Shown: positions 44,112 to 51,275 of the stretch, piece by piece
Position numbering within the stretch: position 1 is the first letter of the stretch
How the letters are laid out: each line of letters begins with the position of its first letter
Assembly (NCBI GenBank): GCA_963709995.1
Contig: CAVPYN010000005.1
Span: 62,001-126,000 of the forward strand
Direction: 5' to 3'
DNA: 64,000 nt
Source of the DNA: JAUIIK01 sp963709995
GTDB lineage: Bacteria > Chloroflexota > Chloroflexia > Thermomicrobiales > CFX8
Program-made: the position numbers and the translations under genes
Notes under the pieces: generated by a model
The model's input: only the letters and a program-made list of their open reading frames with translations
Databases searched by the model: none
What the model was told of the DNA's origin: nothing

Positions 44112-44860
44112 ACCGGTATCGCTCGGGCAGCCGACCATCCGCCGCGGAACGCGTATACGAGATGCTGCTCTGGCTATGCCCGCGAGATTTCCGGCTCGAG
44201 TACGGTGGAGCGTTGGTCCAAATGATCCGCGATCGGCTACGCGACGAGCAACCTGACGGAGCAGTCGAGCGCCTGATGTTTTGGACCGCTTTGTTTAGTG
44301 ATCTTGGTCGAACAGCAGCATTTGAACGACTGGAGCAGATCGTGACGACGACGAACCTTGTTCGCTACAGCGGACCTCTGGCTATCCTCGGCGGGCTTCT
44401 CTGGGCCGGCGCGATGGCTATCGTGGCGCTATCGACAAATGGCATTGATTCCATCGAGCCAGTTTTTCTGATTGCATCTGTTGCCATCGCCGGATGCCTC
44501 ATCGCCATCGCGGCCCAAGGAGGGTTTGCGACACCGAAGCTCGCGCTATCTGGAGCATTGTTTGGTGGTTTCGGCGCAGTTTGCTTCCTCCTTGGCGTGT
44601 TAACTGGCGCCTGGTGGTTCATCATCGCCGGAGTCTACGGGTTACTCGTTGGTTCGTGCCTGAGCGGACTGGGCATGCTTAACCTGCAGCGCGTACAACG
44701 CTGGAGCCCCGGGGCACTCATTGCATCGTCGGGCTTGATGTTCATGATGAACGACACCAATCAATTGGTCTGGTTTGGCGTCCCATTCGGCATAGCATGG
44801 ATTGCCCTTGGATATGTTCTCTCGACGCAGTCACACGACCGCATGATGCTGGCTCCCTGA
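44108..44860 (+). CDS. Integral membrane protein with permease-prefix-like N-terminus
   Basis: 250 residues from GTG 44108 (GTGA overlap). Residues 10-75 (VYEMLLWLCPRDFRLEYGGA, then MIRDRLRDE and FWTALFSDLGRTA) look like the cytoplasmic prefix found on PadR-linked permeases. Six hydrophobic segments follow, with no permease domain. Co-translation with the PadR regulator suggests a regulatory pair responding to membrane-active compounds, which is inference. Confidence 0.75.
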   Translation: MNRYRSGSRPSAAERVYEMLLWLCPRDFRLEYGGALVQMIRDRLRDEQPDGAVERLMFWTALFSDLGRTAAFERLEQIVTTTNLVRYSGPLAILGGLLWAGAMAIVALSTNGIDSIEPVFLIASVAIAGCLIAIAAQGGFATPKLALSGALFGGFGAVCFLLGVLTGAWWFIIAGVYGLLVGSCLSGLGMLNLQRVQRWSPGALIASSGLMFMMNDTNQLVWFGVPFGIAWIALGYVLSTQSHDRMMLAP

Positions 44861-44942
44861 CGATGCGCGGGGCTTACTTCACCGGCATGTCCCGCATTCG
44901 CCTGTAGCGCAATTAGAGGTGTCGCTACCTATTGACCTCACT

Positions 44943-44987
44943 CAACGCCCGGAATGTCGCCTTTTGCAGGCTAAAAGCTGGGCGTTG
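44943..44987. repeat. Nested inverted repeat in the intergenic region
   Basis: Arms CAACGCCC (44943-44950) and GGGCGTTG (44980-44987) enclose a second pair, CTTTT (44961-44965) and AAAAG (44973-44977). It lies between the converging PadR-partner and PPOX genes, so a terminator role is possible, though the T content is internal. The rest of 44861-45080 shows nothing recognisable. Confidence 0.45.
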
Positions 44988-45080
44988 CACCGTACTAACT
45001 GAGCATAGAAGGGGTGAGGGCGGCAGGATGTTTCCAGTATCGCACCTTCTCACGTTTGATTCACGTCTCCTCAATCGACG

Positions 45081-45689
45081 TTAGCTGTCTTCTCGGAGAT
45101 AGCCAATCGGCGCCTTCGAGAAATCCCAGGCACGGATACGTCGTGGGATGACTTTGATCAGCACCCGATCAGCGTTGTCCTCTTGCAACCGGCTGCCTTC
45201 GATCTCATCGGTTCGATACAGTCTTCCCATCGCCTCGCGGCTGAAACCGACTGCGCCGTCTCGCTCGGTCAAGCTGTAACGGGTCAGTATCTTGGACAAA
45301 GCCTGCTCCGGTTGCTGCTCTCCCGCAAACGGCCCTGCCTCAATCCGAACTTTCCGACCCGAACCGACTGGGAACAACTCAGCGTCCCCCACCACCATGA
45401 CCGCTTTGGCCATATTGGCGCGCATGCCCATCAGCGGGCGGTCGTCCATGTCGATCACAACGGAACAACGTGGATCACGAGTCAGGTTGCGAAGGGTCAG
45501 ACGGGTACGGGCGATGTTGAAGTAGAGGCATTCGCCGTCCCAGTAGTACCAGAGAGGAGTCACCGCAGGGTAACCATCCCGACCGTTTGTCGCCAGCCGC
45601 GCTACCCAGCGCCCCGACAGGAAGTCATCGATTTCTGGGCCACTCATGTCGACTTCCGGGTGCCAGGCCAGAACTCCGCTGATCGTCAT
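45081..45689 (-). CDS. PPOX-family (FMN/F420 split barrel) protein
   Basis: 202 residues from ATG 45689 (AAAAGGA). The family core is IDDFLSGRWVARLATNGRDG, AVTPLWYYWDGECLYFNI and LRNLTRDPRCSVVIDMDD, the flavin-binding strands of pyridoxamine-phosphate-oxidase-like proteins. A C-terminal extension after residue 140 ends WDFSKAPIGYL. The WDG after the LWYY strand shows the residue lost in the amber-interrupted relative at 9.2 kb. Confidence 0.88.
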   Translation of the reverse strand: MTISGVLAWHPEVDMSGPEIDDFLSGRWVARLATNGRDGYPAVTPLWYYWDGECLYFNIARTRLTLRNLTRDPRCSVVIDMDDRPLMGMRANMAKAVMVVGDAELFPVGSGRKVRIEAGPFAGEQQPEQALSKILTRYSLTERDGAVGFSREAMGRLYRTDEIEGSRLQEDNADRVLIKVIPRRIRAWDFSKAPIGYLREDS

Positions 45690-45750
45690 GTTGATCCTTT
45701 TCAGCGAACCACGCAACGTTATCTTGACCGAGGCACGTTACCGCGCTCCG

Positions 45751-45888
45751 GTGGAAGCCAAAGATGAAGCAATTGTCGCAAGGTATATCAAATCATCGGA
45801 AGATCTCACTGCTGACCGGTCGACTCGCTATGAGAACGTCAAGGATCTCATCCACGATATCGGCAGCCACGACGATGTCTATCGGTAG
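45751..45888 (+). CDS. Possible small ORF (45 aa), antitoxin-like composition
   Basis: A GTG-initiated frame encodes EAKDEAIVARYIKSSEDLTA followed by RYENVKDLIHDIG, an acidic helical pattern that recalls the C-terminal part of small antitoxins. No ribosome site is clear and no toxin gene lies nearby. It may be a degraded fragment. Confidence 0.25.
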   Translation: MEAKDEAIVARYIKSSEDLTADRSTRYENVKDLIHDIGSHDDVYR

Positions 45889-45955
45889 ACAAATCACGCT
45901 ACCATCAAGCCTCACCAGAGAATGCCTTGCGGCGCAACGAGTGTGAGGGAGCACA

Positions 45956-46768
45956 ATGTCTAATCCTGATCTGGAGCGCTGGTCTAACGCCGGGGCATAT
46001 CGTCGCTACGTCGGCCGGTGGAGCGCGCTCGTCGCGCCAACGTTTATCGAGTGGCTCGACCAACCTGACGGTGGCGTTTGGTTGGACGTCGGCTGTGGAG
46101 CCGGTGATCTGGCGGCGGTCATTCTCGACCGAAGCTCGCCACGAGTCATTCGTGGAGTCGATCTCTCGCCCGAATACGTCGCATTTGCGAGCGGTCGGTT
46201 TGTAGACGCGCGAACCAGCTTTCGGATTGCCGATGCGGCCCGCCTGGAAGAAGAGAAGGTCAATGCATACGACGCAGTCGTTTCCGGCCTGATGCTCAAC
46301 TTCGTCCCGGAACCCGCTCAGGCTGTCGGGGCCATGAGCCGCGTTGCGAAACCAGGTGGGTGCGTCGCCGCATATGTCTGGGACTATGCCGAAAAGATGG
46401 AGATCATGCGCTATTTCTGGGACGCAGCCGTGGATCTGTTCCCTGAAGCGGCCGAACTGGACGAAGCCGCTCGCTTCTCTATCTGCAATCCCGAAGGGCT
46501 GACCCGGCTCTGGGAAGCGGCGGGCCTGGAACTGGTCGAAGTCCGGGCCATTGACGTTCCAACCATCCTACGGGACTTCGATGACTATTGGTCTCCGTTT
46601 CTTGGCGGGCAGGGCTCTGCTCCCACCTTCGCTATGTCGCTGACAGAGTCCGATCGCGCTGTGTTGAGGGATCGCATCAGATCGCGCCTTCCGGTGCGGG
46701 AGGATGGCTCGATCCATCTCATCGCGCGGGCCTGGGCGGTGAGGGGAATCGTGCCGGTAAGCAGATAG
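45956..46768 (+). CDS. Class I SAM-dependent methyltransferase
   Basis: 270 residues from ATG 45956 (GAGGGAG site). Motif I VWLDVGCGAGDLAAVIL binds SAM, followed by the acidic ribose ligand in IRGVDLSPEY, then DAVVSGLMLNFVPEPAQAV and RVAKPGGCVAAYVWDY. The substrate is not evident; a small molecule is likely as no substrate-recognition domain is present. The following LLM gene begins 57 bases later on the same strand. Confidence 0.92.
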   Translation: MSNPDLERWSNAGAYRRYVGRWSALVAPTFIEWLDQPDGGVWLDVGCGAGDLAAVILDRSSPRVIRGVDLSPEYVAFASGRFVDARTSFRIADAARLEEEKVNAYDAVVSGLMLNFVPEPAQAVGAMSRVAKPGGCVAAYVWDYAEKMEIMRYFWDAAVDLFPEAAELDEAARFSICNPEGLTRLWEAAGLELVEVRAIDVPTILRDFDDYWSPFLGGQGSAPTFAMSLTESDRAVLRDRIRSRLPVREDGSIHLIARAWAVRGIVPVSR

Positions 46769-46825
46769 ACCGGGGTGTTAGTCTGCGCCATGAATACTTT
46801 CCAGGAAAAGAAAGGACAGTCCGCG

Positions 46826-47773
46826 ATGATTTCCGCAACGAGCGGCAGACCGTGCAAGCTTGGTGTCATTCTTCCCGAGGCGGAGTTCGATATGGGCGGG
46901 GAAACTCCGCGCTGGAACAACTACGTTGCGATGGCGATGCTTGCCGAAGAAATGGGGTTCGATTCCGTCTGGTTCGTCGATCACCTGCTCTACCGTGGCG
47001 ACGCCACGGCCGCGGAGCAGCAGGGCGTCTGGGAATGCTGGACAATTCTGGCTGCCCTGGCTGCCATTACCGAGCGGGTCGAACTCGGGCCACTCGTGAC
47101 CCCGACCTCATTCCGCAATCCGGCTCTCTTCGCCAAGATGGTCGATACCGTTGAGGAGATCTCAAACGGCCGGATTATTCTTGGGATCGGTGCTGGCTGG
47201 CACGAGGATGAGTACCAGGCGTTCGGATTCCCGTACGACCACCGGGTGTCTCGATTTGAAGAGGCCTTCGACATCATTCACAGCCTGCTCCGCAAGGGCA
47301 GCGTCGACTTCGAGGGAACATACTATTCCGCCCGAGAGTGCGAGCTGCGGCCACGTGGTCCGAGACCGGGCGGCCCTCCCATCATGATCGGTTCGAGAGG
47401 ACCCCGGATGCTCCGGGCGACGCTCCCCCACGTTGAGATGTGGAATGCATGGCTATCTGGGGGCCGCAGCCACCCCGATGAAATTCCGGCTATGCGCGAT
47501 CAGATCGACGCCGCCTGCCGGGAGGTTGGCCGCGATCCAGCCACCCTTGAGCGCTCGGTGTCGATCATGGTCGATCAGACCGGCACTCGAGAGATCGGCG
47601 CGAGCATGGGCCCGGATACCGCTGAACCGTTGGGAGGCTCCCCGGAAGATATCGCCGACGGAATCCGGGCGTTTGCCGCGGAAGGTATCAGCCATATCCA
47701 GCTTTACTTCGTGCCAAACACCATCCAGAGCATCGAGCGGTTCGGAGATGTGCTGGAGATTCTGGATCGTTAG
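46826..47773 (+). CDS. LLM-class F420-dependent oxidoreductase
   Basis: 315 residues from ATG 46826 (GAAAGGA); ATG 46790 is an alternative. The TIM barrel has GFDSVWFVDHLLYRG, ALAAITERVELGPLVTPTSF, NGRIILGIGAGWHEDEYQAFG and GPPIMIGSRGPRMLR, all typical of luciferase-like F420 enzymes. It would transfer hydride between F420 and an unknown substrate. Together with the PPOX genes it suggests the organism makes F420. Confidence 0.93.
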   Translation: MISATSGRPCKLGVILPEAEFDMGGETPRWNNYVAMAMLAEEMGFDSVWFVDHLLYRGDATAAEQQGVWECWTILAALAAITERVELGPLVTPTSFRNPALFAKMVDTVEEISNGRIILGIGAGWHEDEYQAFGFPYDHRVSRFEEAFDIIHSLLRKGSVDFEGTYYSARECELRPRGPRPGGPPIMIGSRGPRMLRATLPHVEMWNAWLSGGRSHPDEIPAMRDQIDAACREVGRDPATLERSVSIMVDQTGTREIGASMGPDTAEPLGGSPEDIADGIRAFAAEGISHIQLYFVPNTIQSIERFGDVLEILDR

Positions 47774-47960
47774 ACCAGATCGCAAAGCGCCGGGCAAGAC
47801 ACGAGAGCCAGAGAATCCCGCAGCGCTACGCTGAGATCTCTCGACGTTGCGTCGCACTGCCTCCGCCTTGCTCGAAATGGCGCGCTCGTTCGTTGGTCGA
47901 TTCCAGTGAAATCGAGTTGGGGATTCCACTCAGGCAGACGATTGAGGTACAAAACTCAGA

Positions 47961-48725
47961 TCAAATCATCGCTATCGCCAGGCTAACCGACCGCGTTAGA
48001 AACTCGGGTTCGTCAACGACCGGCGCAAATCGCGCCAGGCGCTCAAACTGATTGGTCAGCAACAGCACCCCGACAAATATCAGGAATACGCCCGATAGGG
48101 CCGAAACCAGACCAAGGTGCTGGTTCATCTTCCGCAGCAGCGGTGTGAACCAGCCAAACGCCAGGGCAGTGACAATGAAGGGGATGCCGAGCCCCAAAGC
48201 GTAAAAGAAGAAGAGCACTCCGGCCCTGGTTCCCTGGGTTGCCGCGATCGCGAAAATGCCCGAAAGAATCGCGCCGACACAGGGACTCCAACCAGCGGCG
48301 AAGAAAACGCCGAGCAGGAACGAGGACCCAAGCCGTCCACGCGGCAGCCGGTCCTCTGCTGAAACCTTGGCTTGACGATCGAGAAACGGGATCCGGACAA
48401 TACCGATGGTATGGATTCCGAGAATAATGATGGCTATCCCGCCGAACCAACGGATATAGTCCAGACCGGTCTGCCATCGCTCAAGAAACTGGCCGACAGC
48501 GATTCCGAATACCGTGAATAGCGCCGCAAAGCCAAGCACGAATGCGACCGAGTGCAGGAGCAGCAACCGGCGAGGCGGCGCCGAGGCGTCGTTCACAACC
48601 GTTCCGGTCAGATAACCAAGATAACCCGGCACCAGCGGCAGGACGCAGGGCGAGAGAAACGAGAGCAAGCCACCGATAACGGCGATGAACGCCGCGAACA
48701 GGAGTGGGGCTTCGGTAATCGTCAT
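47961..48725 (-). CDS. ccdA: CcdA/DsbD-type thiol electron transporter
   Basis: 254 residues with six membrane helices. The two redox cysteines are in GGLLSFLSPCVLPLVPGYLG (helix 1) and AAGWSPCVGAILSG (helix 4), the CcdA signature. It passes electrons from cytoplasmic thioredoxin across the membrane to extracytoplasmic thiol proteins. The two thioredoxin-like lipoproteins with an apparent selenocysteine lie directly upstream on the same strand and are the probable electron acceptors. ATG 48725 has GAGGAA at 7 bases. The 170-base gap to the upstream gene holds no clear terminator. Confidence 0.94.
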   Translation of the reverse strand: MTITEAPLLFAAFIAVIGGLLSFLSPCVLPLVPGYLGYLTGTVVNDASAPPRRLLLLHSVAFVLGFAALFTVFGIAVGQFLERWQTGLDYIRWFGGIAIIILGIHTIGIVRIPFLDRQAKVSAEDRLPRGRLGSSFLLGVFFAAGWSPCVGAILSGIFAIAATQGTRAGVLFFFYALGLGIPFIVTALAFGWFTPLLRKMNQHLGLVSALSGVFLIFVGVLLLTNQFERLARFAPVVDEPEFLTRSVSLAIAMI

Positions 48726-48895
48726 CGCTTGTTCCTCGTCAATACCATGCCGTCAATTGACGGTCGCAACCGACCGCACCCCCATTAGATCGTCGCACGT
48801 TGCAGGGAATCATGTCGTAATCTGGTCCACAGGGAACACGCCTGACGATCGGGCTCCTTGCTCCTTCAGCCAACGTTGCAGCATCCGGGATATTC

Positions 48896-49474
48896 CTAGA
48901 CTCCGATGGATTTTTCGATGAGTTCCAGGGCCTGGCCATTCGTGACCTTGCCTACCCCACGCGCGCCCAGCGAGCCATCCGGGTTGATGAACGCCCAGGA
49001 TGGGTAGGCGCGAATCCCGTAGGCTTCCCAGGTATCACGATCGCTATCCTCCGCAACAAGATAGGTGATGCCCAGTTCATTGATCGTGTTTCCAAGCGGG
49101 CCAAGGACAGTCTGACGACTGACGCCGATCACCTTCAGCCCTTCCGGCCCATACTGATCGTGCCACGCATTCAGGGTCGGAACCTCCGACCGGCATGTCG
49201 ATCAGTAGTCCGCCCAGAAGACGAGAAGAACAGGAGAACCCCTCAGCTCGGCTAGCGTCGTCGCGCTGCCGTTGTACCAGTTGTCGATACTTCCAATCTC
49301 CGGCGCAAAGTCAACATCCACCGCCGCGCCGCCGCTCGGGTTTGTTGCGGTCTGCTCCGACGTTGATTCAGATTCTTCAGGAGCATCGTCGCTACCACCG
49401 CAGGCGGCGAGACTCGCAAGAACAAGCACCGCAATCGATGCCAGTCCTACCCAGCGTAGTAGATGGTTACGCAC
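48896..49474 (-). CDS. Thioredoxin-like (TlpA/ResA) lipoprotein, probable selenoprotein (U-S-T-C)
   Basis: 192 residues if TGA 49204-49202 is read as selenocysteine (Sec91). GTG 49474 starts a signal peptide with lipobox LASLAAC (Cys25), then a short Glu/Ser/Thr linker and a thioredoxin fold: IGSIDNWYNG, LRGSPVLLVFWADY, then U-S-T-C where relatives have C-x-x-C, RSEVPTLNAW, and the cis-Pro in AYPSWAFINPDG. The frame is open on both sides of the TGA and the protein ends normally at 48896. A hairpin begins 10 bases after the TGA. It is a paralogue of the upstream gene. As a lipid-anchored extracytoplasmic thiol (selenol) oxidoreductase it would be recharged by CcdA. Ordinary annotation would split it in two. 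Confidence 0.88.
49175..49191 (-). promoter_or_regulatory. SECIS-like hairpin of the first thioredoxin-like gene
   Basis: On the minus strand GGTCGG (49191-49186), loop AGGTT and CCGACC (49180-49175) begin 10 bases after the TGA. The loop carries G-G-U, and the spacing falls in the range known for bacterial SECIS elements; the E. coli fdhF loop is AGGUCU. The identical hairpin stands at the same distance in the paralogue. Confidence 0.8.
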
Positions 49475-49504
49475 TTCTCAGGCTGCCTTTCGTCTCCAGG
49501 TATG

Positions 49505-50266
49505 TCATGAATCTCGCGCAAGTTCGAGCTCAATGAGTTGAATCGCCTGATCAACAGTCACTTTGCCAACCTGACGATGAACGAGTTCTCCGTTTGCGCC
49601 GATGATCGCCCAGGAAGGGTAGAAGCGCATGTCATAGGCGTCCCAGGTGTCCCGGTCTTCATCAACCGCCACCGGATAGGTGATGCCAAGTTCGCTAATC
49701 GTGTTCTCCATGGGCCCGCGCGTCAGGAACTGGCTAACAGCGATGATCTTCAACCCTTGAGCACCATACTGCTCCTGCCACTCGATCAGGGTCGGAACCT
49801 CCGACCGGCATGTAGGTCAGTAATCCGCCCAGAAAACGAGCAGCACCGGCGAGCCGCGCAACTCCGCCAGGATCAGCGGCGGGCTGTTATGCCACGAATC
49901 GATCGATCCAAGTGCTGGCGCCGGGTTCTCAGGCTCCGGAAATGCTTCGGAAGTCGGTTCTGATGCAGACTCCATCGTAGGAGACGGTTCACTTTGAACG
50001 GATTGCTCCGTGGCTGGCTCGATCTCGCCTGCGGTCACTGACACCGCGGAGTCGGACTGGGATTGGCTTTCAGGTTCTTGTGAAGGGGTCACGCTGGCGC
50101 CCGGCTCAGTTGCCACTGGCGGCTGTGTGCTTGTTGGCATCTGAGCGGTGGAGGCAGTCCCCTGCCCAGCCTGGTCAGCATCGCTCCCGCCACAGGCAAT
50201 CAGGATCAAGCCAGCACTCAGCGTAAGCGCCAGCGCCCGCCAAATTCGATTGAATACGATCGCCAC
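49505..50266 (-). CDS. Thioredoxin-like (TlpA/ResA) lipoprotein, probable selenoprotein (U-P-T-C)
   Basis: 253 residues if TGA 49819-49817 is read as selenocysteine (Sec150). The start is probably GTG 50266 (GGGAG upstream), GTG 50296 also possible. Lipobox LILIAC (Cys25) is followed by a long linker of about 95 residues rich in Ser, Thr, Pro, Gln and Glu, which would hold the domain away from the membrane. The thioredoxin fold has LGSIDSWHNS, LRGSPVLLVFWADY, U-P-T-C, RSEVPTLIEW and the cis-Pro in FYPSWAIIGANG. U-P-T-C replaces the classical C-P-x-C. It lies 30 bases upstream of its paralogue, and ccdA follows. The two differ in linker length, so they may reach different partners. Confidence 0.88.
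49790..49806 (-). promoter_or_regulatory. SECIS-like hairpin of the second thioredoxin-like gene
   Basis: GGTCGG (49806-49801), AGGTT and CCGACC (49795-49790), 10 bases after the TGA on the minus strand. It matches the element at 49175-49191 exactly, in an identical 28-base block covering nine codons without a single synonymous change. Confidence 0.8.
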
Positions 50267-50477
50267 TATTGCAAGCTCCCGCTCCCCAGATCCCACCTGC
50301 CAGAAGTCTAACCAGCACTCGCTCCAGAAACCGTGTGCCCGGTTACGTTCGGAGCTTACGGTTGAAAGATTACGGCTTTCATACGATCAGCCAGTCGGAC
50401 GTCCGGGCGCTGGCAGGCATTTTCAGGTTATCCTGTTGGTCCGAAGATCATGGGACCGTCGATAAGGATCCACACAG

Positions 50478-51275
50478 ATGTCCGATCTCATCCTCTATGA
50501 AGCTCGCGGCGACGCTGTCTGGCTCACTATGAACCGGCCGGAGGTTCGAAACGCGCTTTCCCGCGAGCACATCAGCGCCATCCACGCCGCCCTCGTGCGC
50601 GCTGCGACCGAAGGTCGGGCCAGGGCAGTCGTCCTTGCTGGAGCCGACCCGGTCTTCTGCGCCGGAGCCGACGTCAATCAGTATCGACAAGTCTCCGACC
50701 GCCGCCTGGTCATGCAAGACGGAGCGCTGCTCTATGACCTGCTGGACTACATGATGCGCTGCCCGCTGCCGATCATCGCCCGGGTGCAACGGGCGGCCTT
50801 CGGCGGCGCGATCGGCCTGATCTGCGCGAGCGACTTCGCGATCGCCGGAGATGGCACGCGATTCTCCCTCTCTGAAGCGAGGCTCGGGATCGTTCCCGCG
50901 GTCATCAGCGAAGCTGTTCTGACCTCGCTTGGCCCCAGAAATACGCGCCAGTTGATGCTGCGCTCGGAACCTTTCGGGACGGACGAAGCGCTCCAGATGG
51001 GGTTGATTCAGGACGTCGTTCCAGCCCCCGACATCGACGAGGCAATCGCTGAAGTGATCGCCCAGATTCGATCCGGCGCGCCCGGGGCGTTGGCCGACAT
51101 CAAGCGACTGCTGCACACGCTGACGCACACGCCGGTGACGCCGGAGGGCCGTCGCTCGATGATTCTGAACCTCGCCGCGGATCGGAGGGCAAGCGTGGAA
51201 GGGCAAGAAGGGTTGCGGTCGTTCCTTGAAAAGCGCAAGCCCGGATGGGCGGCGAACGAAAGCCAGGAACGCTAG
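50478..51275 (+). CDS. Enoyl-CoA hydratase/isomerase family protein (methylglutaconyl-CoA hydratase?)
   Basis: 265 residues. The crotonase oxyanion segments are VVLAGADPVFCAGADVNQY and VQRAAFGGAIGLICASDFAI; the catalytic Glu is probably in SEARLGIVPAVIS. As first gene of a three-gene operon with a biotin-dependent acyl-CoA carboxylase and HMG-CoA lyase it is likely to hydrate 3-methylglutaconyl-CoA in leucine catabolism. This assignment rests on context. Confidence 0.88.
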   Translation: MSDLILYEARGDAVWLTMNRPEVRNALSREHISAIHAALVRAATEGRARAVVLAGADPVFCAGADVNQYRQVSDRRLVMQDGALLYDLLDYMMRCPLPIIARVQRAAFGGAIGLICASDFAIAGDGTRFSLSEARLGIVPAVISEAVLTSLGPRNTRQLMLRSEPFGTDEALQMGLIQDVVPAPDIDEAIAEVIAQIRSGAPGALADIKRLLHTLTHTPVTPEGRRSMILNLAADRRASVEGQEGLRSFLEKRKPGWAANESQER

